In this document: positions 1 through 7,802 of the stretch, piece by piece
Layout: each line of letters begins with the position of its first letter
Position numbering within the stretch: the first letter of the stretch is position 1
Source: DASQPR01 sp035713725
GTDB taxonomy: Bacteria > Actinomycetota > Actinomycetes > Mycobacteriales > Micromonosporaceae
NCBI GenBank assembly: GCA_035713725.1
Contig: DASTMZ010000022.1
Location: 1-31,602, forward strand
DNA: 31,602 nucleotides
Reading direction: 5' to 3'
Notes under the pieces: model-generated
What the model was told of the DNA's origin: nothing
What the model saw: the letters and a program-made list of their open reading frames with translations, nothing else
Databases searched by the model: none
Made by a program: the position numbers and the translations under genes

Positions 1-365
1 GCCTTGCCGAGCGCCATGAGCCGGACGATGGCCGCGAGCCCGAACGCGAGTGTCTTGCCGGAGCCCGTACGGGCTCGACCGAGCACGTCACGGCCGGCGA
101 TGGCATCCGGAATCGTGGCGGTCTGGATGGCAAATGGCACCGTGATGCCATCGCGGCCGAGCGTCGTGACGAGCCCCGGCGGCAGGCCGAGGTCGGCGAA
201 CGTACCCGAGGGTCCGGCGTGCCGAGCCGGCGTCGGGTCAGGGTGCCCGCGGCGCTCGGCAAATCGTTTGGTCGACTCGGGGCGTCGTCGTGGCTTGGTC
301 GCGCGGGATCGGGACGGGAGTGACCGACCGTCCGCGATGTGATGGCGGGCGCGGGCGTGCGTCAT
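1..365 (-). CDS. DEAD-box ATP-dependent RNA helicase, N-terminal part (runs off window)
   Basis: The minus strand from ATG 363-365 reads about 121 residues before the window edge. A basic, disordered N-terminus of about 55 residues is followed by a Q-motif region (FADLGLPPGL, then a Gln near residue 81) and Walker A/motif I ARTGSGKT at about residues 98-105. This order is typical of RhlE/SrmB-like DEAD-box helicases, which unwind RNA in ribosome assembly or mRNA decay. The frame is open upstream to a stop at 528-530, but a GGAAGG Shine-Dalgarno 11 nt before the ATG supports this start. The DEAD and C-terminal motifs lie outside the window, so the subfamily cannot be set. Confidence 0.85.
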   Translation of the reverse strand, partial: MTHARARHHIADGRSLPSRSRATKPRRRPESTKRFAERRGHPDPTPARHAGPSGTFADLGLPPGLVTTLGRDGITVPFAIQTATIPDAIAGRDVLGRARTGSGKTLAFGLAAIVRLMALGK

Positions 366-644
366 GTTTCGTTGGGCCTTCCAGCGGTGGGGGCGTCTCG
401 TGCCCGCGTGGCCAGGCGGCGGCGTAAACGCCGTCGACGTGGAGGTGATGGCCACTGCCGCAGAACGCCCGAACGCGCTCACCGTCTGGGACTCGAGAAG
501 CCGTCCGATGACGTACGCGTCGGTGAATTAAGCGTGGCAAGTGTATGCGACGTTCGGCCGATATCAGGTCAGTCGTGACCCGCGGCACACCTACTGCCCG
601 GCTGCACGGTTTCGGCGCGGGCCCGGTGACGCGAAGATGGTCGC
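366..644. other. Intergenic region between divergent helicase and C-S lyase genes
   Basis: This 279-base stretch must hold the promoters of the helicase (leftward) and the PLP enzyme (rightward). I see the helicase ribosome binding site next to 366, but no convincing -35/-10 pair, hairpin or RNA gene. Open frames here on both strands have no recognisable protein features. Confidence 0.4.
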
Positions 645-1787
645 GTGAATCCCCTTACCGAGCTGAGCCTCGAGCAGCTTCGTGCCCGCCGCAGCATGAA
701 ATGGCGGACGTTTCGCGCAGACGTGTTGCCGATGTGGGTGGCGGAGATGGATACCCCGCTCGCACCGGCGATCGCGACCGCGCTCGCCGAGTCCATCGCG
801 CTCGGCGACACGGGCTACGCGGTCGCGGGCCGGCTCGCGGCGGCCTACGCGAGCTTCGCCGAACGGCGGTTCGGCTGGGCACCCGACCCGTCGACGATGC
901 GTGTCGTACCGGACGTGAACATCGGCATCTACGAGGTGGCGCGGGTGGTGACCGAGCCGGGCGACGCGATCGTCGTGGACACCCCGGCGTACCCGCCGTT
1001 CTTCGTCAAGCTCCGCGCGGCGCAGCTCACCGTGGTGGAAAACCCGATGGTGCGCACGGACGTCGGTTATGTGCCGGACCTCGACGGCCTGGCTCGGGCC
1101 TTCGACGCGGGCGCCCGGGCCTACCTGCTGTGCAACCCGCACAACCCAACGGGCGCGATGTTTGCGCGAGAGGCGCTGGACACGGTCGCGGCGCTCGCGG
1201 ATCAGTACGGGGTCCGCGTGCTCGCCGACGAGGTACACGGCCCGCTCACCTACCCGGGTGCCACGCATGTGCCGTTCCAGAGCCTGGACGCGCCGGCGGC
1301 GCAGGCATCGGTGGCGTTCGCCTCGGCGTCGAAGGCGTGGAATCTGGCCGGCTTGAAGGCGGCGCTGGCGATTCCCGGCCCGGGCGCGGTCGACGCACTT
1401 GCCGCGCTGCCCGAGGACCTTGAGGTCTCCGCCAGCCTGTTCGGCGTGCTCGCCGGCGAGGTCGCGTTCACCGAAGGGTTGATGTGGTTGGAGGGCCTCA
1501 TGGCCGGGCTCGACCACAATCGCATGCGGCTCGCCGCACGCCTCGCCGAGGACGTGCCGGAGATCGCCTACCTGCCGCCGGCGGCCACCTATCTCGCATG
1601 GCTCGACTGTCGGGCGCTCGGTCTTGGCGACGACCCGGCGCGCACGATCCTCGACCGTGGCCGGCTCGCGCTCAATTCGGGTCCGGCTTTCGGCGCCGCG
1701 GGCAACGGCTTCGTTCGTCTGAACTTCGCCGCCCATCCCGAGCTAATAGACGAGGCGGTACGCAGGATCGCGCACGCCGTCCGCTAA
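645..1787 (+). CDS. PatB/MalY-type PLP-dependent C-S lyase (cystathionine beta-lyase-like aminotransferase)
   Basis: 380 residues from GTG 645, the usual length for fold-type I PLP enzymes of the MalY/PatB group. The family cleaves C-S bonds of cystathionine or cysteine conjugates to give pyruvate, ammonia and a thiol; some members are plain aminotransferases. Visible features are the N-terminal substrate-site segment DVLPMWVAEMD (about 26-36), DTPAYPPFF (about 112-120), CNPHNPTG (163-170), the PLP-pyridine Asp in LADEVHG (about 193-199), and the Schiff-base Lys in SASKAWNLAGLK (K230). No strong Shine-Dalgarno precedes the GTG, but it gives the standard N-terminus. It converges with the proline-rich gene, leaving only about 22 bases between the stops. 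The substrate cannot be told from sequence. Confidence 0.87.
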   Translation: MNPLTELSLEQLRARRSMKWRTFRADVLPMWVAEMDTPLAPAIATALAESIALGDTGYAVAGRLAAAYASFAERRFGWAPDPSTMRVVPDVNIGIYEVARVVTEPGDAIVVDTPAYPPFFVKLRAAQLTVVENPMVRTDVGYVPDLDGLARAFDAGARAYLLCNPHNPTGAMFAREALDTVAALADQYGVRVLADEVHGPLTYPGATHVPFQSLDAPAAQASVAFASASKAWNLAGLKAALAIPGPGAVDALAALPEDLEVSASLFGVLAGEVAFTEGLMWLEGLMAGLDHNRMRLAARLAEDVPEIAYLPPAATYLAWLDCRALGLGDDPARTILDRGRLALNSGPAFGAAGNGFVRLNFAAHPELIDEAVRRIAHAVR

Positions 1788-1809
1788 GTCGCAGCCGGGC
1801 GGACAACTG

Positions 1810-3615
1810 CTACAGGTTGCTCAGCCACTGGTTGATCTTCGGCCCTAACAGGAACAGCACCACGAAGACCGCGACGATGCCAAGCACGACCGCGATGCGG
1901 GCAACGCGATCGGCGCGCGACAGGGGTGCCGGCTCATCGGCGGGCGCGGCGGGCGTCGGCGCGGCGGGCGTCGGCGCGGCGGGCGTCGAAGCGGCGGGCA
2001 TCGAAGCGGCGGGCGTCGGAGCGGCGTGCGCGGCGGGCAAACTCCCGCCGGCCGAAACGGGGCCACCGTCCGGATCGGCACTCGCCGGCTGGGTCGCTGC
2101 CGGGGTCAGATCGCCGACCGTGGAATACACGCGACCCTCCGCCCGAAGCGGCGAGCCCTTGATGGTGCCGCGCCAATCGTCGGCGCCGTACGCAACCGTG
2201 GCATGGCCACCGGCGGACGACAGGCGGGCATGCGGGGGTACGGCGGCAGCCGCCCGTACGGTCACCGGTTCTGTGTCGGGCACCGGCCGCTCTATGTGGG
2301 CCCGCGGCGCTATGTCGGTCCGCGGCGCTATGTCGGTCCGCGGCGTGACCGTTGCGCGCCCGATGGCCACCGGACCGGCTGCGCGCGTATCCGTACCGTG
2401 GAACGCCGGACCGGGCGCCCTCGTCGTGGCGGCCGTTGATGTCTGATCGGTGCCGAACGCCAACGTTGGTGCCGGGTCGAAGTCATCCGAGGCATCGCCT
2501 GCTACTCCGACGTGACGCAAGGCGACCTCGTCATCCTCGTCCGGCTCCATCGCGTTGAGGGCCGCGAGGCGAGCGGCGACGTCGCCACGGTTCGCGAGCG
2601 TCGGCAGTCGGAACGGAGCCGGACGATTCGGATCGAGCCCGATCGCCTCGACCACCGGCATCGGGCGATCGAGGTCTTCCTCCACATTGGTGACGCGAGA
2701 GGCAGCACCGCCGTACATCGACGGAATCGGCGGCAGCGGCGACGGTGCGGGCGGTCCGGGTGGCATCGGTCCCGGCGACGGTGGCGGCTCCGGTGGCGCC
2801 GGGATGGGCGAGGGCTCGGGTGGGCGCGGCACCGGTGTCGGCTCCGGTGGCGTCGGGATGGGTGACGGTTCCGGTGGCGTCGGCGCCGGTCCGGGCGGTC
2901 GCGGAACTGGCTCGGGTTCGGGTGGCTGCGGCGCGGGAACCGGCCCCGGCGTTGGGTCCGGGAATGGTGTCGGCGCCGGGAACGGCTCGGGCTCGGGCAC
3001 CGGACGCGGTTCTGGCGCGGGCCGCCGTTCCGGTGCTGGGCGCGAGGGCGGTGGCGGCGGTGGCCCGGGTTCGGGTTCGATCGGTGCGGGTGGCGTCGGT
3101 GGCTCGGCCGGTCGCGGTGGTTCGGCCGGTCGCGGTGGCGTCGGTGGCGTCGGCGGCTCCGGTGGCGTCGGTGGCGTCGGTGGCTCGGGTGGTCGGGCCG
3201 GTTCCGGTGGTTCGTCCGATGCTCCGGACGCCGACGGCGTGCGTACCCGCGCCACCGCTCGTACCCGCCTGAGCAGCTTTTCGTCCGTGCTCACCGGCGG
3301 CGGCTCGTCATGTGACGCCGCGCCCGGCCCGCTGGTCGCAAACGACAGGCCGCCGAGTTCGAACTCGACCGAGCCACCGGTCGTCGGGTCGGCCCAGTCG
3401 TCGCGGTATTCGGATGCGTTCGCTTGCCAGTCGCCGTACGTGGGCTCGGAATCCCTACCCGCCGACCAGTAGTCGTGCCGGGACGACGGTCTGGTAGCCG
3501 GATCGCGCGGCTGATCGCCCGGCGCGGAGCGCGACCGCACGTCAACGCTCGGCGACTCGCCGGATGCACTGTCGTGCGTCCGCCCGGTCTCCGCGTCGAC
3601 TGCGCGGTCGTTCAT
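1810..3615 (-). CDS. Proline-rich single-pass membrane protein of unknown function
   Basis: 601 residues from ATG 3613-3615, with an AGGGGGG ribosome binding site about 7 nt upstream. The order is: an acidic/polar N-terminus (about 1-120, rich in D, S and R); a long low-complexity segment of PEP/PTP/PEPxP repeats (about 140-300); a mixed linker containing PRTDIA repeats and PTPAA repeats; and one hydrophobic helix near the C-terminus (RIAVVLGIVAVFVVLFLLG) followed by a short polar tail. There is no signal peptide, so the topology is probably tail-anchored with the bulk in the cytoplasm; this is inference. It lies 131 bases downstream of the NlpC/P60 gene on the same strand. The opposite strand is also open and glycine-rich because of GGT/GGC bias. 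I do not recognise the family. Confidence 0.75.
   Translation of the reverse strand: MNDRAVDAETGRTHDSASGESPSVDVRSRSAPGDQPRDPATRPSSRHDYWSAGRDSEPTYGDWQANASEYRDDWADPTTGGSVEFELGGLSFATSGPGAASHDEPPPVSTDEKLLRRVRAVARVRTPSASGASDEPPEPARPPEPPTPPTPPEPPTPPTPPRPAEPPRPAEPPTPPAPIEPEPGPPPPPPSRPAPERRPAPEPRPVPEPEPFPAPTPFPDPTPGPVPAPQPPEPEPVPRPPGPAPTPPEPSPIPTPPEPTPVPRPPEPSPIPAPPEPPPSPGPMPPGPPAPSPLPPIPSMYGGAASRVTNVEEDLDRPMPVVEAIGLDPNRPAPFRLPTLANRGDVAARLAALNAMEPDEDDEVALRHVGVAGDASDDFDPAPTLAFGTDQTSTAATTRAPGPAFHGTDTRAAGPVAIGRATVTPRTDIAPRTDIAPRAHIERPVPDTEPVTVRAAAAVPPHARLSSAGGHATVAYGADDWRGTIKGSPLRAEGRVYSTVGDLTPAATQPASADPDGGPVSAGGSLPAAHAAPTPAASMPAASTPAAPTPAAPTPAAPADEPAPLSRADRVARIAVVLGIVAVFVVLFLLGPKINQWLSNL
1946..2020. 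repeat. 15-bp tandem repeat, five copies
   Basis: Five adjoining copies of a unit close to GCGGCGGGCGTCGGC (1946, 1961, 1976, 1991, 2006), differing at one to three bases. They lie inside the proline-rich membrane protein gene and, on the minus strand, encode PTPAA-like pentapeptides. Such an array may expand or contract by slippage while keeping the frame. Confidence 0.85.
2291..2344. repeat. 18-bp tandem repeat, three copies
   Basis: Three adjoining units, the last two identical (GCTATGTCGGTCCGCGGC at 2309 and 2327), the first diverged at three positions. On the minus strand they encode the hexapeptide PRTDIA and a variant of it in the linker of the proline-rich membrane protein. Confidence 0.85.
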
Positions 3616-3746
3616 GGCGAGCCCCCCTGGCGACGCCGAGCGTCCGGCGACGGCTGCGTACCTGCCCCATCAAAGGTGCCACATACTGCGGCAACGGGGT
3701 AGCCGAGGTTACATCGCACCAGGTCGGCGCGGAATGCCGCGGCCGG

Positions 3747-5261
3747 TCACGAGGACGATGTTCCGGTGGGGGTGGGCGACGGCGCGTCCGACGTCGTGGC
3801 TGCGGTGGCCGACGGCGACGGGCTCGGCGACGGGGTGTCCGGCGGCGCTGACGAGTCCGGCGGCGGTGCCGGCGTGTCGGGTGGCGGCGTGCTGTCGGTC
3901 GGTGACGGACTGGGCGACTCGGACGGCGATGGGCTCGGCGACGGCGACGGGCTGGGTGACGGCGACGGCGACGGCGACGGGCTGGGTGACGGCGACGGGC
4001 TCGGCGATGGCGACGGAGACGGAGACGGAGACGGAGACGGCGCCGGAACCGCGGGCACCACCCGCGTGGCACCGAAGAACGCCGACCACCACACCGGTGC
4101 GATCTTCACGTTCTGTCCGGTCATCGGAGCTTCGATCATCTTGCCGTTGCCGACGTACATGCCGACGTGCGTGATCTGGCGCCAGTCGGTGTTGCTCGTC
4201 GTCGAGAAGAACAGGAGGTCGCCGGGCAGCAGGTCACTGACGCTGACCGGGGTGGTCGCGTGCTCCTGGTCGCGTGCGATCCGGGGCAGCGTGACGCCGG
4301 CCGACCGGTACGCCGCCCAGACCAGCCCAGAGCAGTCGAAGGAGTTCGGACCCTCCGCCCCGAACACGTACGGCTTGCCGATTTGTGCCTCTGCGTACGC
4401 CAGCGCCTGCAACGCCTTCGGGTTTGCCGACTCGCCGTTGACATTCGTGCTGATCGGCAAGTTGGCGCCGAGGTTCGAGTCGATCCGCTCCTGTTCGGCG
4501 GTGGCCAGCGCCAGCGCCGCAGCGTTCTGCGTCTTCAGCCTCGTGAGGTCGGCGTTCTCGGATGCGAACGTGATCTGCAACGACGCCTGCTGCGTTTGCA
4601 GATTCTCCTGGTCGGTGAGCGCCGTCGTATAAGCCGTGTAGGCCGCCTGCTCGTTCTGCCGGGCCTGGACGAGGTCGACGCCTTCCGGCTCCGCGTTTGG
4701 TGGCGCCGGAAGCAGTCCGGGCGCGAGCAGGTTGAGTTGTTGGATCTCGTCCTTATACGCGGCGAACGGTCCAAGCTCGGCGCTCTGCTCGTATTCCTCG
4801 GCGGCCGCGTCGGCGGCTTGCTCCGCAGCGTCGTTGGACAGCGCGACAGCAGACTGCCACGTCGCGTACGCCAGGTTCGTCAACGCCGTCTTCGTGGCGA
4901 TCTGCGCCCCGAGCGCATCGATCTGCTGGCTCAGCCCTTCGACCTGTGCCTCGCGCGCGAAGATCGACGCGGCGAGCGGGCCCAGCGAGGGCGGGAACGG
5001 CGCGAACGGCAGGTGGAGCGTCGAGGATCCGCCGGACGGATCGGCGCCGGACGACACCGAGCCGGATCCGGATGAGACCGCGATGGACGTCAAGGTCATT
5101 GGGGCGGGCGCCGCATAGGCCGGACGTGCCACGAGCACGCACAGCGCCGTACACGCAATGCCGATCGTCAGTGGGCGGTTGGCCGACAGCCGGCGTGGTT
5201 GCCCGTGGTCGCGCTCATGCCGAGCAGCGTCGTCGGCTAGCCGTCGTCGACGCCAACTCAT
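3747..5261 (-). CDS. Secreted NlpC/P60 peptidoglycan endopeptidase with coiled coil and Ser-Pro-rich tail
   Basis: 504 residues from ATG 5259-5261. The N-terminus has a long basic n-region, then a hydrophobic core and an AxA-type cleavage site near residue 50 (PAYAAPAP), so the protein is exported. Residues of about 95-270 are Ala/Gln/Glu-rich and helical, as in the coiled coils of RipA/CwlO-type hydrolases. The NlpC/P60 domain (about 285-400) has the catalytic Cys in FDCSGLVW (C310) and the His in ITHVGMYV (H365). The family cleaves the D-Glu-mDAP bond of peptidoglycan stems. The last 100 residues are Ser-Pro repeats and then Pro/Thr/Ser, perhaps a wall-spanning tail. It is transcribed divergently from mqnE. 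Confidence 0.9.
   Translation of the reverse strand: MSWRRRRLADDAARHERDHGQPRRLSANRPLTIGIACTALCVLVARPAYAAPAPMTLTSIAVSSGSGSVSSGADPSGGSSTLHLPFAPFPPSLGPLAASIFAREAQVEGLSQQIDALGAQIATKTALTNLAYATWQSAVALSNDAAEQAADAAAEEYEQSAELGPFAAYKDEIQQLNLLAPGLLPAPPNAEPEGVDLVQARQNEQAAYTAYTTALTDQENLQTQQASLQITFASENADLTRLKTQNAAALALATAEQERIDSNLGANLPISTNVNGESANPKALQALAYAEAQIGKPYVFGAEGPNSFDCSGLVWAAYRSAGVTLPRIARDQEHATTPVSVSDLLPGDLLFFSTTSNTDWRQITHVGMYVGNGKMIEAPMTGQNVKIAPVWWSAFFGATRVVPAVPAPSPSPSPSPSPSPSPSPSPSPSPSPSPSPSPSPSPSPSPSESPSPSPTDSTPPPDTPAPPPDSSAPPDTPSPSPSPSATAATTSDAPSPTPTGTSSS
3920..4042. repeat. Simple GGCGAC/GGGCTC-type repeat encoding a Ser-Pro tract
   Basis: Hexamer-like low-complexity DNA (GGCGACGG, GGAGACGGAGAC) in the 3' part of the NlpC/P60 gene. 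On the minus strand it encodes a long uninterrupted Ser-Pro alternation with one Glu near its end. Length variation between strains would be expected. Confidence 0.8.
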
Positions 5262-5300
5262 GACTCGTCCGCCCCGTCCGTCGAATTGACCCCCACAAGT

Positions 5301-5330
5301 TTCCTACCGCACATCTGTCACGACTGTCAC
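5301..5330 (-). promoter_or_regulatory. Candidate promoter of the NlpC/P60 gene with tandem GTGACAG boxes
   Basis: Read leftward, GTGACA (5330-5325), 18 nt, then TAGGAA (5306-5301) resembles a vegetative promoter. It would start transcription near 5294, 33 nt before the ATG. The -35 region is part of two direct GTGACAG copies (minus strand, 5330-5324 and 5321-5315) with a 9-bp period, a layout used by response regulators. The -10 is a weak match. Confidence 0.4.
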
Positions 5331-5537
5331 TACTACGCCAGACAACGAATTGAACATGCGGCAAGAAGTAGGGTTCCGGCCGGTGACGAACGGCGGCGCA
5401 GATGGACCGCGGCGCGGCCGGAGCCGACACGTCGCAGGTACGAAACGCGGCCGGCCTCGGGCACCGTTCGCACGGGTCGTACCCTCGGTACAGCACGCGG
5501 GCGGTACGGGCGACGACGGCGAAGGAGCACGACGGGC

Positions 5538-6707
5538 GTGGACGCGGGACTCAAGCGCGATCTGGAGGCGAAGGTCTACGAGGGCGTACGGCTGACCCGC
5601 GCGGACGGCGAGGCGCTCTACGCCAGCGACGATCTGTCATGGCTCGGCCGGCTGGCGCACCACCGCCGCCGCGAGCTCAACGGTGACCGCGTGATGTTCA
5701 ACGTCAACCGGCACCTGAACCTCACCAACGTGTGTTCGGCCAGCTGCGCCTATTGCTCGTTCCAGCGCAAGCCCGGCGAAAAGGCCGCCTACACGATGCG
5801 GGTGGAGGAGGCGGTGAGCAAGGCCAAGGAGATGGAAGGCGAGCAGCTCACCGAACTGCACATCGTCAACGGGCTGCACCCCACGCTGCCGTGGAAGTAT
5901 TACCCGCGGGTGCTTCGGGAGTTGAAGGCGGCGCTGCCCGGCGTACACCTGAAGGCGTTCACCGCGACCGAGGTGCACTGGTTCGAACGGATCAGCGGCC
6001 TGGAAGCGAGCGACATCCTGGACGAACTGATCGACGCCGGCCTCGAGTCGCTCACCGGCGGCGGCGCGGAGATCTTCGACTGGGAGATCCGGCAGCACAT
6101 CGTCGACCACAACACGCACTGGGAAGACTGGTCGCGCATTCACCGGCTGGCGCACTCGAAGGGGCTCAAGACGCCGGCGACCATGCTCTACGGCCACATC
6201 GAGGAGCCGCGCCATCGCGTCGATCACGTGATGCGACTGCGTGGGCTGCAGGACGAGACGGGTGGCTTCCAGGTCTTCATCCCGCTGCGCTACCAGCACG
6301 ACTTCGTGGACTCGGCGGACGGCGTGATCCGCAACCGTCTGCAGGCCGGTACCACGATGGCGAGCCCCGCCGAGTCACTCAAGACGTTTGCGGTGTCGCG
6401 ATTGATGCTCGACAACTTTCCGCACGTGAAGTGCTTCTGGGTCATGCACGGCCTGTCGGTTGCCCAAATGTCGCTGTCGTTCGGTGTCGACGACCTCGAC
6501 GGCTCCGTGGTGGAGTACAAGATCACGCACGATGCCGACGCGTACGGCACGCCGCACACGATGCACCGTACGGACCTGCTGAACCTCATTTGGGACGCGG
6601 GCTTCCAACCGGTCGAACGAAACACCCGCTACGACATCGTCCACGAGTACGACGTCCCGACGTCGATCGCCGAGCGGCGGGCCGAACCGCAGCAGGTCTG
6701 GGCCTGA
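5538..6707 (+). CDS. mqnE: Aminofutalosine synthase (radical SAM), menaquinone biosynthesis
   Basis: 389 residues from GTG 5538, with GGAG 10 nt upstream. The frame is open further upstream, but homologous sequence starts here. MqnE joins 3-(1-carboxyvinyl)oxybenzoate to SAM to make 6-amino-6-deoxyfutalosine, the second step of the futalosine pathway. The radical-SAM cluster ligands are C66, C70 and C73 (CSASCAYC), followed by SFQRKPGEKAAYTM, IVNGLHPTLPWKYY and GGGAEIFDWEIR, all characteristic of MqnE. The length is usual for the family. mqnA and mqnC lie elsewhere in the window, so the pathway genes are dispersed. Two small membrane-protein genes follow within a few bases, probably co-transcribed. 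Confidence 0.95.
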   Translation: MDAGLKRDLEAKVYEGVRLTRADGEALYASDDLSWLGRLAHHRRRELNGDRVMFNVNRHLNLTNVCSASCAYCSFQRKPGEKAAYTMRVEEAVSKAKEMEGEQLTELHIVNGLHPTLPWKYYPRVLRELKAALPGVHLKAFTATEVHWFERISGLEASDILDELIDAGLESLTGGGAEIFDWEIRQHIVDHNTHWEDWSRIHRLAHSKGLKTPATMLYGHIEEPRHRVDHVMRLRGLQDETGGFQVFIPLRYQHDFVDSADGVIRNRLQAGTTMASPAESLKTFAVSRLMLDNFPHVKCFWVMHGLSVAQMSLSFGVDDLDGSVVEYKITHDADAYGTPHTMHRTDLLNLIWDAGFQPVERNTRYDIVHEYDVPTSIAERRAEPQQVWA

Positions 6708-6710
6708 GGC

Positions 6711-7226
6711 ATGACGATGGCACGGCGCGGCACGAAGTCCACTGGCGACGGACCTGAGACGTCCGGCGGACCGCGTGGTGACCGTGAGGTCCGCCGTGGA
6801 CAGTCGGCCGCGCAGCAATTCCCGCCCCGGGACGCGCACGGTCGCGTCGCATCAGCGTCCGAGATGGCCGGCGCCGTTGTCCTGCTTGTCGCACTGGGTA
6901 CGGTGCTGCTGATCATCGTGGACGGCATCGGCGCGGCGGCCGGTCGTGGCGCCTTCGGTCACCTGCCGGGTTGGCCGGCCGCGATCCTCGCGGTGTGGAT
7001 GTTCATCGAGGACTTCAGAGCGTGGCGGATCGGTCCGGCGCGGGCCGGCGTCGCGCTGGTCTCCGCGGCGCTGGGCGCGCTCGGCGGCGTACTCGTCGCC
7101 TCCTTGGTCGGCGTACTCGCGCCGCTGTGGCAGGGTGCGCTCGGTGCGCTTGTGGCATGCCTGATTTACGCGATGGTCTGGTTCTTCGGCATCAGAGCGT
7201 TGTCCGACCGGATCTCGGAGAGGTGA
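6711..7226 (+). CDS. Four-helix membrane protein of unknown function
   Basis: 171 residues from ATG 6711, three bases after the mqnE stop. The N-terminal 50 residues are charged and disordered. Four hydrophobic segments follow: about 51-73 (AGAVVLLVALGTVLLIIVDG), 85-100, 110-135 and 142-160. No catalytic motif is seen. The tight spacing to mqnE and to the DUF4229-like gene downstream suggests one operon, perhaps linked to quinone metabolism, but no function can be assigned. An in-frame ATG at 6717 is an alternative start. Confidence 0.8.
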   Translation: MTMARRGTKSTGDGPETSGGPRGDREVRRGQSAAQQFPPRDAHGRVASASEMAGAVVLLVALGTVLLIIVDGIGAAAGRGAFGHLPGWPAAILAVWMFIEDFRAWRIGPARAGVALVSAALGALGGVLVASLVGVLAPLWQGALGALVACLIYAMVWFFGIRALSDRISER

Positions 7227-7230
7227 CGGC

Positions 7231-7557
7231 GTGAGGATTCCTCCGGCGACCAAGTTCACGATGGGTCGCATCGGTCTATTCGTGATCATCTTCGTCGTAC
7301 TGCTCGCCGTGCCGATGCCGATGTCGCGCGACGCCGCATTGCTGGTCCGACTGATGATCGCCGCCGTGTTGTCGGCGGTCGCGTCATGGTTCTTGCTCGC
7401 CCGCTGGCGCAACGAGATGGCCGCGACGCTGGAGACCTCGATGACCAAGCGGCGCTCGGACAAGGAGCGGCTGCGTGCCGCGCTGGCCGGCGACGACGAC
7501 GATCGCGCGGTGCGCGTCGACGACAAGCGTTCCTCGCGACCAGTTCCTGACGAGTGA
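7231..7557 (+). CDS. Small membrane protein, DUF4229-like
   Basis: 108 residues from GTG 7231, four bases after the preceding stop. Two hydrophobic helices (about 14-30 and 37-59) are followed by an arginine- and lysine-rich cytoplasmic tail (WRNEMAATLETSMTKRRSDK) and an acidic C-terminus. This two-helix plus basic-tail layout matches actinobacterial DUF4229 proteins, often found near menaquinone or cytochrome genes. Function unknown. It is the last gene before the cobalamin riboswitch, whose promoter probably starts a new unit. Confidence 0.75.
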   Translation: MRIPPATKFTMGRIGLFVIIFVVLLAVPMPMSRDAALLVRLMIAAVLSAVASWFLLARWRNEMAATLETSMTKRRSDKERLRAALAGDDDDRAVRVDDKRSSRPVPDE

Positions 7558-7597
7558 TGTCGACCGCGCCACGGATCGTCGGCGTTGCGCGGTGAGC

Positions 7598-7603
7598 TAG
7601 AGT
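7598..7603 (+). promoter_or_regulatory. Candidate -10 box (TAGAGT) of the btuFCD riboswitch transcript
   Basis: TAGAGT fits the actinobacterial TAnnnT pattern and would start RNA near 7610, just before the first riboswitch stem at 7612. No clear -35 is visible, so this rests on position. Confidence 0.35.
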
Positions 7604-7611
7604 CTCGTTGA

Positions 7612-7701
7612 TCGCTACGCAGCGAAGCCGGTGTGAATCCGGCGCTGTCCCGCAACTGTGATGCCCCCGCACCTGCGCGGGGGATAAGCCAGGTCGCCTG
7701 C
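7612..7701 (+). ncRNA. Cobalamin (adenosylcobalamin) riboswitch aptamer
   Basis: A first stem, TCGCT-acgc-AGCGA (7612-7625), is followed by the conserved core: AAGCCGGTGTGAATCCGGC (about 7625-7643), GCTGTCCCGCAACTGTGAT (about 7643-7661), a GC-rich hairpin CCCCCGC-acct-GCGCGGGGG (about 7664-7683), and the B12 box GCCAGGTCGCCTGC (7688-7701). These are the signature elements of cobalamin riboswitches, in the right order. The 5' part is short, so it may be a compact class. It lies 102 bases upstream of btuF and is expected to lower Btu expression when cobalamin is plentiful. Confidence 0.93.
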
Positions 7702-7723
7702 GCGCGGTCGCGACATGCGCTCT

Positions 7724-7800
7724 CGAGGAGGGGCGCCTCGCAGGCGGGGAGATCCTCCCGGTCGGCGAAGCACCTGGACGCCTCGACCGACAGGAGGATC
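7724..7800 (+). promoter_or_regulatory. Riboswitch expression platform: hairpin hiding the btuF ribosome binding site
   Basis: GATCCTCC (7751-7758) is the exact complement of GGAGGATC (7793-7800), which contains the btuF Shine-Dalgarno. The stem extends with GTCGG/CCGAC and CGA/TCG around a short loop. Upstream, CGAGG (7724-7728) and CCTCG (7736-7740) can form a small hairpin whose GGAGG (7727-7731) could instead pair with CCTCC (7754-7758) and free the Shine-Dalgarno. This suggests translational control by mutually exclusive stems. Confidence 0.75.
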
Positions 7801-7802
7801 CC

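Noticed and set aside
238..588. Minus-strand frame with GHHLHVDG-like segment upstream of the helicase
   Set aside because: It overlaps the helicase in another frame and shows no domain or ribosome site.
2555..3472. Plus-strand glycine-rich frame resembling PE-PGRS-type proteins
   Set aside because: It is antisense to the proline-rich membrane protein, which has a good ribosome site, a normal N-terminus and a C-terminal membrane helix. The Gly/Ser/Val repeats are the mirror of Pro codons.
3766..4632. Plus-strand Gly-Asp repeat frame that looks like an RTX protein
   Set aside because: It is the antisense of the Ser-Pro tail of the NlpC/P60 gene; no nonapeptide spacing and no secretion signal.
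5262..5537. ydaO/c-di-AMP riboswitch, often found before wall hydrolase genes in actinobacteria
   Set aside because: The conserved core elements were not found on the minus strand of this region.
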